A stretch of 64,000 bases of DNA, taken from positions 124,001-188,000 of the forward strand of contig DEVL01000006.1 of the NCBI GenBank assembly GCA_002363385.1, given 5' to 3'. The notes under the pieces were generated by a model. It searched no databases. It was not told where the DNA came from and saw only the letters and a program-made list of their open reading frames with translations. Below are positions 42,720-51,110 of the stretch, in pieces. The position numbers and the translations under genes are program-made. Within the stretch, counting starts at the first letter, position 1. Every line of letters starts with the position of its first letter. The stretch comes from Stenotrophomonas maltophilia (lineage in GTDB: Bacteria > Pseudomonadota > Gammaproteobacteria > Xanthomonadales > Xanthomonadaceae).

Positions 42720-43771
42720 CCGATCTTGACGCGTTCGGCGCCGTCGGCGCGGGTGACTTCACCGATGGTCCAGTGCTCCAGGCCCTGTGCGGCCACCGCA
42801 GCGCCGACCGAGGCGACCTGGTCGGCGGCCACGATCAGCACGAAGCCGATGCCGCAATTGAAGGTGCGCCACATCTCGCTGTCGGCCACGGCGCCTTCCT
42901 TCTGCAGCCACTGGAAGACCGGCGGCAGGGTCCAGGCGTCGGCCTTGATGTCCAGGCCCAGGCCGTCGGGCACCACGCGGATGATGTTCTCGGTCAGGCC
43001 GCCACCGGTGATGTGGGCCATGCCGTGGATCGCCGCGCCGTGGGTCTTCAACAGCGCCAGGATCGGCTTGACGTACAGGCGGGTCGGCGCCATCAGCGCA
43101 TCGACCAGCTTGACCCCACCGTCCAGCTCCAGATCGGCCGGCTGCCCGGCGCGGTCGTAGATGCGGCGCACCAGCGAGTAACCGTTGGAATGCGGGCCGG
43201 AGGAGGCGATGCCGATCAGCACGTCGCCGGCGGCCACGCTGGCGCCGTCCTTCAGTTCGCTCTTCTCCACGCCGGCGACCGTGAAGCCTGCCAGGTCGTA
43301 CTCGCCCGGGGCATACATGTCCGGCATTTCAGCGGTTTCACCGCCGATCAGCGCGCAACCGGCCTCGGTGCAGCCGTTGGCGATGCCGCCCACGACCGCC
43401 GCCGCGGTGTCGATATCCAGCTTGCCGGTGGCGAAATAATCCAGGAAGAACAGCGGCTCGGCGCCCTGGACCAGCACGTCGTTCACGCACATCGCGACCA
43501 GATCGATGCCGATCGTGTCGTGGCGGCCCAGCTGTTGTGCGAGCTTCAGCTTGGTGCCCACGCCGTCCGTGCCCGAGACCAGGACCGGCTCGCGGTACTT
43601 GCTGGAGAGGTCGAACAGGGCGCCGAAGCCACCCAGCCCGCCCATGACTTCCGGGCGGAAACTGCGCTTCACCAGCGGCTTGATGCGCTCGACCAGCTCA
43701 TTGCCCGCGTCGATGTCGACACCGGCGTCGCGGTAGGTCAGGGGAGAGGGGTTGGACGGAGAATTGGTCAC
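42716..43771 (-). CDS. purM: Phosphoribosylformylglycinamidine cyclo-ligase
   Basis: A 351-residue AIR synthetase that closes the imidazole ring in purine synthesis. Conserved blocks: SLTYRDAGVDIDAGNELV, the ATP loop VSGTDGVGTKLK, GIDLVAMCVNDVL, GGETAEMPDMY and the C-terminal HITGGGLTENIIRV. Length is standard. It is divergent from the DUF2066 gene, a pairing conserved in gammaproteobacteria (purN/purM against DUF2066-perM-hda). Confidence 0.96.
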   Translation of the reverse strand: MTNSPSNPSPLTYRDAGVDIDAGNELVERIKPLVKRSFRPEVMGGLGGFGALFDLSSKYREPVLVSGTDGVGTKLKLAQQLGRHDTIGIDLVAMCVNDVLVQGAEPLFFLDYFATGKLDIDTAAAVVGGIANGCTEAGCALIGGETAEMPDMYAPGEYDLAGFTVAGVEKSELKDGASVAAGDVLIGIASSGPHSNGYSLVRRIYDRAGQPADLELDGGVKLVDALMAPTRLYVKPILALLKTHGAAIHGMAHITGGGLTENIIRVVPDGLGLDIKADAWTLPPVFQWLQKEGAVADSEMWRTFNCGIGFVLIVAADQVASVGAAVAAQGLEHWTIGEVTRADGAERVKIG

Positions 43772-43879
43772 GGGCGTCGGCGCTGCGCTGGGGTGAAAGC
43801 GCGATTTTAACAGGCCACGTTGGCGCGCAGGCCCTATTCGGGCAACAATTCCCCCCGGATACGCTCAATGGAAGTCCTG

Positions 43880-44998
43880 ATGCGCCGCAGCCTCTTTTTC
43901 ATGATGTTCCTCGCGTTGTGCCTGCCGGTGGCCTCGATGGCCCAGAGCGGCCTGCGCACCGAAGGCGATGTGGCCAGTGCCAGTGGCGCTTATGAGGCCG
44001 AGGTCCCGGTCAACAGCCAGGCCGATTCGGACCGCAACGGTGCCCTGTCCCGGGCGCTGGGCAATGTGCTGGCCAAACTCTCGGGCGACCGCAGCGTGAT
44101 GAGCCGCCCCGGGGTGATGCAGGCCCTGCGCAATGCCAAGGATTACGTGGCCAGCTATGACTACCGCCAGGATCAGAGCACCTCGGCCGGTGGCGCGCCG
44201 AGCTACCGCACGATTCTGGTCGCCCGGTTCCGCGAGGATGACGTCGACGGCCTGATCTCGGCCCTCGGTCTGCCGCTGTGGCCGCAGCCGCGACCCAAGC
44301 CGGTGATCTGGCTGGCCATCGATGATGGCTCCGGCCCGCGCCTGGTGACCGTCCAGCAGGCCAATGCGGCCCGCCCGCTGCTCAACCGTGCCATCGAGCG
44401 TGGCTACAAGCTGGGCCTGCCCACGGGCAGCGCGGCCGAGCAGGCACTGGTCGGTGCGATCTGGCGCCAGGACACCGCCGCGGTGGCCCGAGCCTCCTCG
44501 CGCTATGCCCCGCCGATGCAGCTGATCGGCAAGCTGTACCGCCAGGGCAGCGGCTGGGTGGCCGATTGGGTGTTCGTCGATGGTGGCAAGGAACTGAACA
44601 AGTGGACCACCAAGGACAGTGACGCCCGCCGCGCCATGGCCGGGGGTGCCGATGGCGCCGCCGATGCGCTGGTCCGCCGCTATGCCAAGGCCGGTGCCGC
44701 TACCGGTGCGGCCGGCACGTACACCATCGTGGTGCTGGGCCTGAACAGTGCCGAGGACTACATGCGTCTGGCCGCCGGCCTGCGTGAGACCGCCGTGGTC
44801 CGCAACGTCACCCCGGTGCGCGCCTCGGGCGATCGCCTGGAGCTGTCGCTGGAGATGACCACCGGCCTGGCCGGCCTGAACCGCATGCTGGGCGACAACG
44901 GCGTGATCGCGCCGACCGCGCCGCTGCCGGTGCCGATCGATGAAACCTCCCCCTCGGCCCTGCCGCCGCCTGCCAGCAACGAGTACCGCCTGCGATGA
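43880..44998 (+). CDS. DUF2066 exported protein
   Basis: A 372-residue exported protein with a signal peptide (residues 1-23, ending ASMAQ). DUF2066 is a beta-rich domain (YEAEVPVNSQADSDRNGALSRAL, the dual region PVIWLAIDDG). Function unknown. The ATG at 43880 follows GGAAG by five bases; a start at 43868 would add four residues. It overlaps the PerM gene by four bases. Confidence 0.85.
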   Translation: MRRSLFFMMFLALCLPVASMAQSGLRTEGDVASASGAYEAEVPVNSQADSDRNGALSRALGNVLAKLSGDRSVMSRPGVMQALRNAKDYVASYDYRQDQSTSAGGAPSYRTILVARFREDDVDGLISALGLPLWPQPRPKPVIWLAIDDGSGPRLVTVQQANAARPLLNRAIERGYKLGLPTGSAAEQALVGAIWRQDTAAVARASSRYAPPMQLIGKLYRQGSGWVADWVFVDGGKELNKWTTKDSDARRAMAGGADGAADALVRRYAKAGAATGAAGTYTIVVLGLNSAEDYMRLAAGLRETAVVRNVTPVRASGDRLELSLEMTTGLAGLNRMLGDNGVIAPTAPLPVPIDETSPSALPPPASNEYRLR

Positions 44999-46167
44999 TC
45001 CTCACCCCCGAAGCGGAAATCGCACAGTTCCTCAGGCGGTTGAAATATGTCCTGGTGGCGCTCGCCGCCGGCTGGGTGATCTGGCTGCTCGGCCCGATCC
45101 TCACGCCGTTCGTGTTGGCCTTGGCGCTGGCCTGGCTGGGTGATCCCCTGGTCGACCGGATCGAGGCGACCGGACGGTCGCGCAACACCGGCGTCGTGCT
45201 GGTGTTCGTGGCGATGATCCTGCTGATCACCGGCGCGCTGCTGATCCTGGTGCCGATGATCGAGCGCCAGGTCGCCACGCTGGTGGCGGCGATCCCGCAG
45301 GCACAGCAGTGGCTGATGGAAAAAGGCATCCCGTGGTTCGAGCAGAAGACCGGGCTGGAGGTCATGCAGTGGATGGACCCGGACCGGCTGATCGAATGGG
45401 TGCGCAGCCACTGGCAGCAGGCCGGCGGCTTCGCCAAGACCTTCTTCGGCTACGTGCAGCGCTCGGGCTTCACCATGGTGACGTGGGTGGTCAACATCCT
45501 GCTGCTGCCGATCCTGGCGTTCTACTTCCTGCGTGACTGGGACAAGCTGGTCGAGCGCGTGGCTTCGATGATTCCGCGCAACCACGTCGGCACCATCACC
45601 AACCTGGCGCGTGAGTCGGATGAAGTGCTCGGCGCGTTCATCCGCGGCCAGTTCCTGGTGATGATCGCGCTGGGCGTGGTGTACGCCGCCGGCCTGTCGC
45701 TGGTCGGCCTGAAGCTGGGCCTGTTGATCGGCCTGGTGGCTGGCCTGATCAGCTTCATCCCGTACCTGGGCGCGACCACCGGCATCGTGATGGCCGTCGT
45801 GGCCGCGCTGGTCCAGGCGCAGGGCTTCGATCTGAAGCTGCTGATCCTGGTCGGCGTGGTGTTCACGGTGGGCCAGCTGCTGGAAAGCTACGTGCTGACC
45901 CCGCGCATCGTCGGCGACAAGATCGGCCTGCATCCGGTGGCGGTGATCTTCGCGGTGATGGCCGGTGGCCAGCTGTTCGGCTTCCTCGGCATGCTGCTGG
46001 CGCTGCCGGTAGCGGCAGTCAGCAACGTGCTGCTGCGCTATGCACATCAGCGCTATCGCCAGAGCGATCTGTACGCCGGTGAGAAATCGGCGATCGTGCT
46101 CGATGCCTATGTGGACAAGCCCGAGATCGTCATCGTGGGCACCCCGAAGGGGCCGGACGCGCAGTGA
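44995..46167 (+). CDS. PerM/AI-2E-family transporter
   Basis: A 390-residue membrane protein of the AI-2E exporter (DUF20/PerM) family. There are seven to eight membrane segments; the family block PILAFYFLRDWDKL and GLISFIPYLGATTG are clear. In E. coli homologues export or import autoinducer-2, but many act as Na+/H+ or other exchangers, so the substrate is open. Overlaps hda by four bases (GTGA). Confidence 0.88.
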   Translation: MILTPEAEIAQFLRRLKYVLVALAAGWVIWLLGPILTPFVLALALAWLGDPLVDRIEATGRSRNTGVVLVFVAMILLITGALLILVPMIERQVATLVAAIPQAQQWLMEKGIPWFEQKTGLEVMQWMDPDRLIEWVRSHWQQAGGFAKTFFGYVQRSGFTMVTWVVNILLLPILAFYFLRDWDKLVERVASMIPRNHVGTITNLARESDEVLGAFIRGQFLVMIALGVVYAAGLSLVGLKLGLLIGLVAGLISFIPYLGATTGIVMAVVAALVQAQGFDLKLLILVGVVFTVGQLLESYVLTPRIVGDKIGLHPVAVIFAVMAGGQLFGFLGMLLALPVAAVSNVLLRYAHQRYRQSDLYAGEKSAIVLDAYVDKPEIVIVGTPKGPDAQ

Positions 46168-46874
46168 GTGTCGTTCCGCAGTTGCCGCTTGCCCTGCGCT
46201 ACCCGCAGGACGAGCGGTTGGAGACGTTCATCGGTGCGCCGGACGGCGCGCTGGCGCAGCTGCGCGCCATTGCCGTGGGCGCCGCGCATGACTGGGTGTA
46301 TCTGGAAGGCGCGCCGGGCACCGGCAAGACGCATCAGGCGCTGGCGACGTGCTCGCTGGCCGAGCAGGCTGGCCGCCAGCCGACCTATCTGCCGCTGAAG
46401 GCGGTGGTGGGGCGCACGCGCGCCGCGCTGGAATCGCTGGAAGGCCGCGATCTGGTCGCGCTGGACGGGCTGGATGCGGTGGCCGGGCAGCGCGAAGACG
46501 AAGTGGCGCTGTTTGATTTCCACAACCGCGCACGCGCGGCGGGCATCACCCTGCTGTACACCGCACAGCACGCCCCGGACCAGCTTGGGCTGGTGTTGCC
46601 GGACCTGCGCTCACGTCTGCAGCAATGCGTGCGCGTGGTGCTGCAGCCGCTGGATGATGAAGGCCGCGCGGCGGTGCTGCGCGAGCGCGCGGCACGCCGT
46701 GGGCTGGCGATCGATGAAGCGGCGATTGAATGGTTGCTGACCCGTACCGGCCGTGAGCTGGGCAACCTGGTCAGCCTGCTGGACTGGCTGGACCGCGAAT
46801 CGCTGGCGGCCCAGCGCCGCATCACCGTGCCGTTCCTGCGGCAGGTGTTGGAAGACGGCCCGCACCTGCTGTAA
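46164..46874 (+). CDS. hda: DnaA-related initiation inhibitor Hda
   Basis: A 236-residue AAA+ protein that, with the DNA-loaded sliding clamp, promotes hydrolysis of DnaA-ATP. The N-terminal clamp-binding motif QLPLAL (6-11), Walker A GAPGTGKT (49-56) and Walker B LVALDGLDAV are present; the latter is degenerate as in some Hda. The C-terminal domain ends with an initiator-like helix. The GTG start overlaps the PerM stop. Order DUF2066-perM-hda is conserved with purM-purN divergent. Confidence 0.92.
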   Translation: MSVVPQLPLALRYPQDERLETFIGAPDGALAQLRAIAVGAAHDWVYLEGAPGTGKTHQALATCSLAEQAGRQPTYLPLKAVVGRTRAALESLEGRDLVALDGLDAVAGQREDEVALFDFHNRARAAGITLLYTAQHAPDQLGLVLPDLRSRLQQCVRVVLQPLDDEGRAAVLRERAARRGLAIDEAAIEWLLTRTGRELGNLVSLLDWLDRESLAAQRRITVPFLRQVLEDGPHLL

Positions 46875-46891
46875 CCGTCCGCAAGCGGCCT

Positions 46892-46963
46892 GTGGATCCA
46901 CGCCATGCGTGGATGTTGGTGCCGGGCGGCGCGATGCCTCGGCCACGCGTGGCGTGGCGCTAC
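46892..46963. repeat. Pair of GTAG-type palindromes between hda and murU
   Basis: Two hairpins in the space between convergent genes: TCCACGC-cat-GCGTGGA (46898-46914) and GGCCACGC-gtggcGTGGC followed by GCTAC (46941-46963). The right element ends with CTAC, the reverse of GTAG. Together they resemble the head-to-head pair near 25 kb. Confidence 0.65.
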
Positions 46964-46973
46964 CCTGGCGGGG

Positions 46974-47678
46974 TCAGATGTTCAGTTCTGCATCCAGCTG
47001 CGCCAGCCGTTCCGGCGTGCCCACATCCGTCCATCGACCCGCGTGATGCTGGCCGGTCACGCGGCTCTGCGCCATCGCGTGCCGCAGCAGCGGGGCGAGG
47101 CCGAACTGTGGGGGTGTCGCGCTGGCACCGGCGGTTTCGCCGATCACCGCGCGCCAGCCGTTGATGATCGCCGGGCGGTAGACGCCCACACCGGCATAGG
47201 TGAGCCGCGCGCTGTCGCCGTCATCGCTGACCCGACCATCGGCGTGCAGGATGAAGTCGCCGCGCGGGTGCTGGGCCGGATTGTCGACCAGCACCAGATG
47301 CGCATCGCCGGTGGGCGCGTGTGGCAGCGTGGCGAGATCGACATCCGTCCACACATCGCCGTTGATCACCAGGAACGGCGCATCGCCGAGGATCGGCAAT
47401 GCGTTGAGAATGCCGCCGCCGGTTTCCAGCGGCACATCGCCTTCATGGATGAAGTGCAGACGCAGGCCCCAGCGCGCACCGTCGCCGAGGGCGGGCGCGA
47501 ACTGATCACCGAGCCAGGCGGTGTTGATCACCACCTCTTCGATGCCGGCGGCCGCGAGCCGCTCCAGATGCCACACGATCAGCGGTTTGCCCCCGGCCAC
47601 CAGCAATGGCTTGGGCGTGTGCAGAGTCAGCGGGCGCATGCGCTCGCCTTTGCCGGCCGAGAAAATCATCGCCTTCAT
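46974..47678 (-). CDS. murU: N-acetylmuramate 1-phosphate uridylyltransferase MurU
   Basis: A 234-residue nucleotidyltransferase that makes UDP-MurNAc from MurNAc-1-phosphate and UTP in the recycling path that bypasses MurA. The signature FSAGKGERMRPLTLHTPKPLL (bases for UTP binding and the two Mg2+ Asp residues in INGDVWTDVD) and LETGGGILNAL are clear. It overlaps amgK by four bases, the typical layout. Confidence 0.93.
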   Translation of the reverse strand: MKAMIFSAGKGERMRPLTLHTPKPLLVAGGKPLIVWHLERLAAAGIEEVVINTAWLGDQFAPALGDGARWGLRLHFIHEGDVPLETGGGILNALPILGDAPFLVINGDVWTDVDLATLPHAPTGDAHLVLVDNPAQHPRGDFILHADGRVSDDGDSARLTYAGVGVYRPAIINGWRAVIGETAGASATPPQFGLAPLLRHAMAQSRVTGQHHAGRWTDVGTPERLAQLDAELNI

Positions 47679-48700
47679 GGGCGCGCCTGCACCGGTTCGG
47701 CGATGCGGGCCAGCGCCGGCTTGATGCGCAGCTCGAACAGGTTGTGCAGGGGGGCCAGCTCAGGATGGCGCGGCAGCACTTCATCCAGATAGCGGATGAA
47801 ACGGGGGGCATCCTCGAAGTAGTGCCCCTTGCCGTCGCGGTCGCGCAGGCGCACGAACAGGCCGAGGATTTTCAGATGGCGCTGCACGCCCATCCAGTCG
47901 GCGTCGCGCAGGAACTGCGGCCACGGCCGCACCGGCAGACCGGCGGCGAGGGCGAGCGCGTGATAGCGCGCCAGCCACGCGTCCACGCGTTCGATCGGCC
48001 AGCTCAGGAACGCATCCTTGAACAGGCTGACCGGGTCGTAGGCGATCGGCCCGCGTACCAGGTCCTGGAAATCCAGCACCGCAGGGCCACCCTCGATGGG
48101 CATCAGGTTGCGCGGCATGAAATCGCGGTGGGTCAGCACCTGCGGCTGCTGCAGCGCGTTGTCCATCAGCAGGCGGTGCATGCGCTGCAGGTTCTCGATC
48201 TCGCCACAGTCCAGTTCAAGGCCGAGGTGGCGCTGCAGGAACCATTCGTCGAACAGCCCGGCGTCACGCTGCAGCAGCGCCTCGCCGAAGCTGCCCATGC
48301 CCTCGGGCACGGGAATCTGTTGCAGCCGGATCAACTGTGCGAAGGCGGCATCGAACCAGGCATCGGCATTGTCGGTGTCGATATGGCGGGCCAGGGTCGG
48401 GCCACCGAGGTCTTCCAGCAGCAGGAAGCCGTTGTCCTCATCACGCGCCAGCACCTGGGGCACGCGCACGCCGTTGGGCTCAAGCAGGTCGTGCATGCGC
48501 AGCCACGGCCGCACATCTTCCAGCCCGGGCGGGGAGTCCATCACGATGTGGCTGCCGCGCGCGCTGGTGGCGCGCCAGTAGCTGCGGAAACCGGCATCGA
48601 CCGAGGCACGGTCGAGGGCGGTGGCCGGATCGCCAAGGGCGGCGCAGGTCCACTGCCGGCGAAGGTCAGCGCGCAGCGGATCGGAAGCAGGATCGTTCAT
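47675..48700 (-). CDS. amgK: Anomeric MurNAc/GlcNAc kinase AmgK
   Basis: A 341-residue kinase of the aminoglycoside phosphotransferase fold that phosphorylates the anomeric OH of MurNAc in cell-wall recycling. The catalytic loop is LTHRDFMPRNLM (HxDxxxxN pattern) and the metal site LDFQDLVRGPIAYD. Strongly linked to murU downstream. It provides a MurA-independent supply of UDP-MurNAc, a cause of intrinsic fosfomycin tolerance in organisms that have it. Confidence 0.93.
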   Translation of the reverse strand: MNDPASDPLRADLRRQWTCAALGDPATALDRASVDAGFRSYWRATSARGSHIVMDSPPGLEDVRPWLRMHDLLEPNGVRVPQVLARDEDNGFLLLEDLGGPTLARHIDTDNADAWFDAAFAQLIRLQQIPVPEGMGSFGEALLQRDAGLFDEWFLQRHLGLELDCGEIENLQRMHRLLMDNALQQPQVLTHRDFMPRNLMPIEGGPAVLDFQDLVRGPIAYDPVSLFKDAFLSWPIERVDAWLARYHALALAAGLPVRPWPQFLRDADWMGVQRHLKILGLFVRLRDRDGKGHYFEDAPRFIRYLDEVLPRHPELAPLHNLFELRIKPALARIAEPVQARP

Positions 48701-48757
48701 GGACGGGTACGTCGAAGCGGCGCCGGATGGCGCGCGGGAAAGAAGAGAGGGCGACGG

Positions 48758-49027
48758 TCAGCGCTTGCTGCTGAACAGCCGGAGCACGGCCAACACCGCG
48801 ACCGCACCGAGGATCGCGCCGATGAAACCGGCAGGCTCACCGCGGGCATACCAGCCCATGTACTGGCCGAACCAGCCGGCCAGCAGGGCGCCGACGATGC
48901 CGAGCACGATGGTCAGCAGGCAGCCCATGCGGTTGTTGCCGGGCATGAAGAAGCGCCCAAGCAGACCGACGACGAAGCCGACCAGGATGATGTAGAGCCA
49001 GCTGGTGCTGCCAAACAGTCCGTTCAT
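48758..49027 (-). CDS. GlsB/YeaQ/YmgE-family small membrane protein
   Basis: An 89-residue protein with three hydrophobic segments and the repeated Gly motifs GFVVGLLGRFFMPG, VLGIVGALLAGWFGQYMGWY and GAILGAVAVLAVL. This matches the transglycosylase-associated (GlsB) family, small stress-induced membrane proteins of unknown mechanism. A perfect hairpin follows upstream of the start, at 49050-49080. Confidence 0.9.
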   Translation of the reverse strand: MNGLFGSTSWLYIILVGFVVGLLGRFFMPGNNRMGCLLTIVLGIVGALLAGWFGQYMGWYARGEPAGFIGAILGAVAVLAVLRLFSSKR

Positions 49028-49049
49028 GCCAAAGACGTCAGTAGAAGGT

Positions 49050-49080
49050 GGACGCAGCCTAGCAAGGCCAGGCTGCGTCC
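49050..49080 (-). repeat. Long perfect hairpin between M20 peptidase and GlsB-like genes
   Basis: GGACGCAGCCT (49050-49060) pairs with AGGCTGCGTCC (49070-49080), an 11-bp stem with a nine-base loop. It has no T-run in either direction, so it is not a standard terminator. It stands eight bases after the M20 stop codon (reading the minus strand). Confidence 0.7.
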
Positions 49081-49087
49081 GCCAACG

Positions 49088-50581
49088 TCAGCAGCAGCCG
49101 TGGCCGCCGTGACGGGTGCCGCTGTCAGCGGCGACCGGCGAACCGCTGGTCTCGCCACGCAGGCTGGCCGCGTAATGCTCGCTGATCACCTTGGACACGC
49201 ACGAGGTCACGCGCTTGCCCATCGGGATGTGCAGGAACTCGTTCGGGCCGTGCGCATTGGAATGCGGGCCGAGCACGCCCGTGATCATGAACTGCGCACC
49301 CGGGAACTTCTCGCCGAGCATGCCCATGAACGGGATCGAGCCGCCTTCGCCCATGTACATCGCCGGCTTGCCGAAGAAGGTCTGGCTGGCATCGTCGATC
49401 GCCTGGGTCAGCCACGGCGCCATCGCCGGGGCGTTCCAGCCGCTGGAGGCCTTCTCCAGGTCCAGCTTCACTTCCGCACCGTTCGGCGGATCGCGCAGCA
49501 GGGCTTCCTTGAGCAGCTCGCCGCAGGCTTTGCCGTCGGCGGTCGGGGGCAGGCGCAGCGACAGCTTCACCGCGGTATGCGGGCGCAGCACGTTGCCGGC
49601 CGAGGCCAGCGGCGGCAGGCCGTCCACACCGGTGACCGACAGCGCCGGGCGCCAGGTGCGGTTGAGCACCAGTTCGGCCAGGTCGTCGTTCATCGGGCGC
49701 AGGCCGTCGACCATCGGGAATTTTTCGAAGATCGCGGTGTCCACCACTTCAGCGGCGCGCTTGGCCTGCTCCTGGCGCTCGGCCGGGATCTCGACATTCA
49801 TGCCGTCGATCAGGATGCGGCCGGTGTTCTCGTCCTCGATGCGCGAGATCAGCTGGCGCAGCAGGCGGAAGCTGGACGGGATCACCCCGGAGGCGTCGCC
49901 GGAATGCACGCCTTCGTTGAGCACCTTGACCGAGAAGTTGCCGCCGGTCAGGCCGCGCAGCGAGGTGGTGCACCACAGCTGGTCGTAGTTGGCGCAGCCC
50001 GAATCCAGGCACACAACCAGCGACGGCTTGCCGATGCGCTCAGCCAGGTGATCGACATAGGCAGGCAGGTCGTAGCTGCCGGATTCTTCGCAGGCTTCGA
50101 TCAGGATCACGCAGCGCGCGTGCGGCAGGCCCTGTTCCTGCAGCGCCAGCACGGCCGCCAGCGAACCGAACATCGCATAGCCGTCATCGGCGCCGCCGCG
50201 GCCGTACAGCTTGTCCCCGCGCAGCACCGGGATCCACGGACCCAGATCGTCGTCCCAGCCGGTCATTTCCGGCTGCTTGTCCAGGTGGCCGTAGAGCAGG
50301 ATGGTGTCGTCGCCGGTCTCGGCGCCGGACGCCGGGATTTCCAGCAGCAGCAGCGGGGTGCGGCCTTCCAGGCGCACCACCTCGACGGTCAGGCCGGGCA
50401 GGTTCTGGGCGCGGGCCCAGGTTTCCATCAGGGTGACGGCCTGTTCCATGTAGCCGTTGGCGACCCAATCGGCGTCGAACATCGGCGATTTGTTGGGGAT
50501 ACGGATGTAATCGACCAATTGCGGGACGATCTCGTTGTCCCACTTTTCACTGACGAATTGGCCGAGCTTGGCGCTGTCCAT
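49088..50581 (-). CDS. M20-family dipeptidase/metallopeptidase
   Basis: A 497-residue dizinc peptidase of the M20 (CNDP-like) group. The metal ligands are visible: His in YGHLDKQPEMTGW, Asp in GRGGADDGYA, the catalytic Glu pair in IEACEESGSYD and the second Asp/His regions in VCLDSGCANYD and GPHSNAHGPNEFLHIP. The lid/dimerisation domain lies between about 215 and 390. It probably releases amino acids from dipeptides; no signal peptide is seen, so it is cytosolic. The C-terminal tail (HGGHGCC) is Cys/His-rich. Confidence 0.9.
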   Translation of the reverse strand: MDSAKLGQFVSEKWDNEIVPQLVDYIRIPNKSPMFDADWVANGYMEQAVTLMETWARAQNLPGLTVEVVRLEGRTPLLLLEIPASGAETGDDTILLYGHLDKQPEMTGWDDDLGPWIPVLRGDKLYGRGGADDGYAMFGSLAAVLALQEQGLPHARCVILIEACEESGSYDLPAYVDHLAERIGKPSLVVCLDSGCANYDQLWCTTSLRGLTGGNFSVKVLNEGVHSGDASGVIPSSFRLLRQLISRIEDENTGRILIDGMNVEIPAERQEQAKRAAEVVDTAIFEKFPMVDGLRPMNDDLAELVLNRTWRPALSVTGVDGLPPLASAGNVLRPHTAVKLSLRLPPTADGKACGELLKEALLRDPPNGAEVKLDLEKASSGWNAPAMAPWLTQAIDDASQTFFGKPAMYMGEGGSIPFMGMLGEKFPGAQFMITGVLGPHSNAHGPNEFLHIPMGKRVTSCVSKVISEHYAASLRGETSGSPVAADSGTRHGGHGCC

Positions 50582-50632
50582 CTGAACTCCGGAGTGCTTT
50601 TGACAAGTCCCGCCATTCTACGCCTGCGCTGG

Positions 50633-50650
50633 GGTAGGTATTTCCCTACA
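50633..50650. promoter_or_regulatory. Possible GacA/response-regulator palindrome upstream of the comEA-like gene
   Basis: The sequence G-GTAGG-TATTTC-CCTAC-A has the geometry of the GacA upstream activating sequence TGTAAG-N6-CTTACA (half-sites of GTA(A/G)G, six-base spacer), with one substitution in each half and a mismatched outer base on the left. It is 148 bases before the GTG of the comEA-like gene. The short palindrome could occur by chance. Confidence 0.3.
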
Positions 50651-50780
50651 TCACGTCGGGTGTTAGGCCTGCTGTGTGAAGGCGCTGTGGACGATAGGCT
50701 GTGTGTATGTGGCGAGGGACGCTGGAACCTTCGACAGGATTGCCGGCAGGGGCCGGTTCCGAGCCACAAGGAGTTGCACA

Positions 50781-51110
50781 GTGGGACCTTGGTTTTCGTG
50801 CAGGGCGCTGGTGCTGGGACTGCTGTTGAGCGGAATGGCCTTCGCGGCCGATCGGATCAACATCAATACGGCGGATGCGTCGACGCTGCAGCAGGGATTG
50901 GCGAACGTGGGGCCGATGAAGGCCGAGGCGATCGTCGCGTACCGGCGACAACACGGCCCTTTCGTACACGTCGAGGATCTGGCGCGGGTGAAGGGGATAG
51001 GGACAGCTACCGTCGAACGGAATCGACAACGGATGACGACCGGGGCCAAGCAGGCGCCGGCCGAGGCACCGCCCAGGAGGGCAGCGCCGGCCTCCGTACC
51101 AAGGCGCTGA
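50781..51110 (+). CDS. ComEA-like exported helix-hairpin-helix protein
   Basis: A 109-residue protein with a signal peptide (about 1-22, ending MAFAAD) and a tandem helix-hairpin-helix of the ComEA type (INTADASTLQQGLANVGPMKAEAIVAYR and VEDLARVKGIG), a non-specific DNA-binding fold used to pull DNA into the periplasm in competence. The Pro/Ala-rich C-terminal tail is outside the fold. The GTG at 50781 follows AAGGAG by seven bases, which decides the start. The GGA-rich RNA starts directly after the stop codon. Confidence 0.9.
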   Translation: MGPWFSCRALVLGLLLSGMAFAADRININTADASTLQQGLANVGPMKAEAIVAYRRQHGPFVHVEDLARVKGIGTATVERNRQRMTTGAKQAPAEAPPRRAAPASVPRR

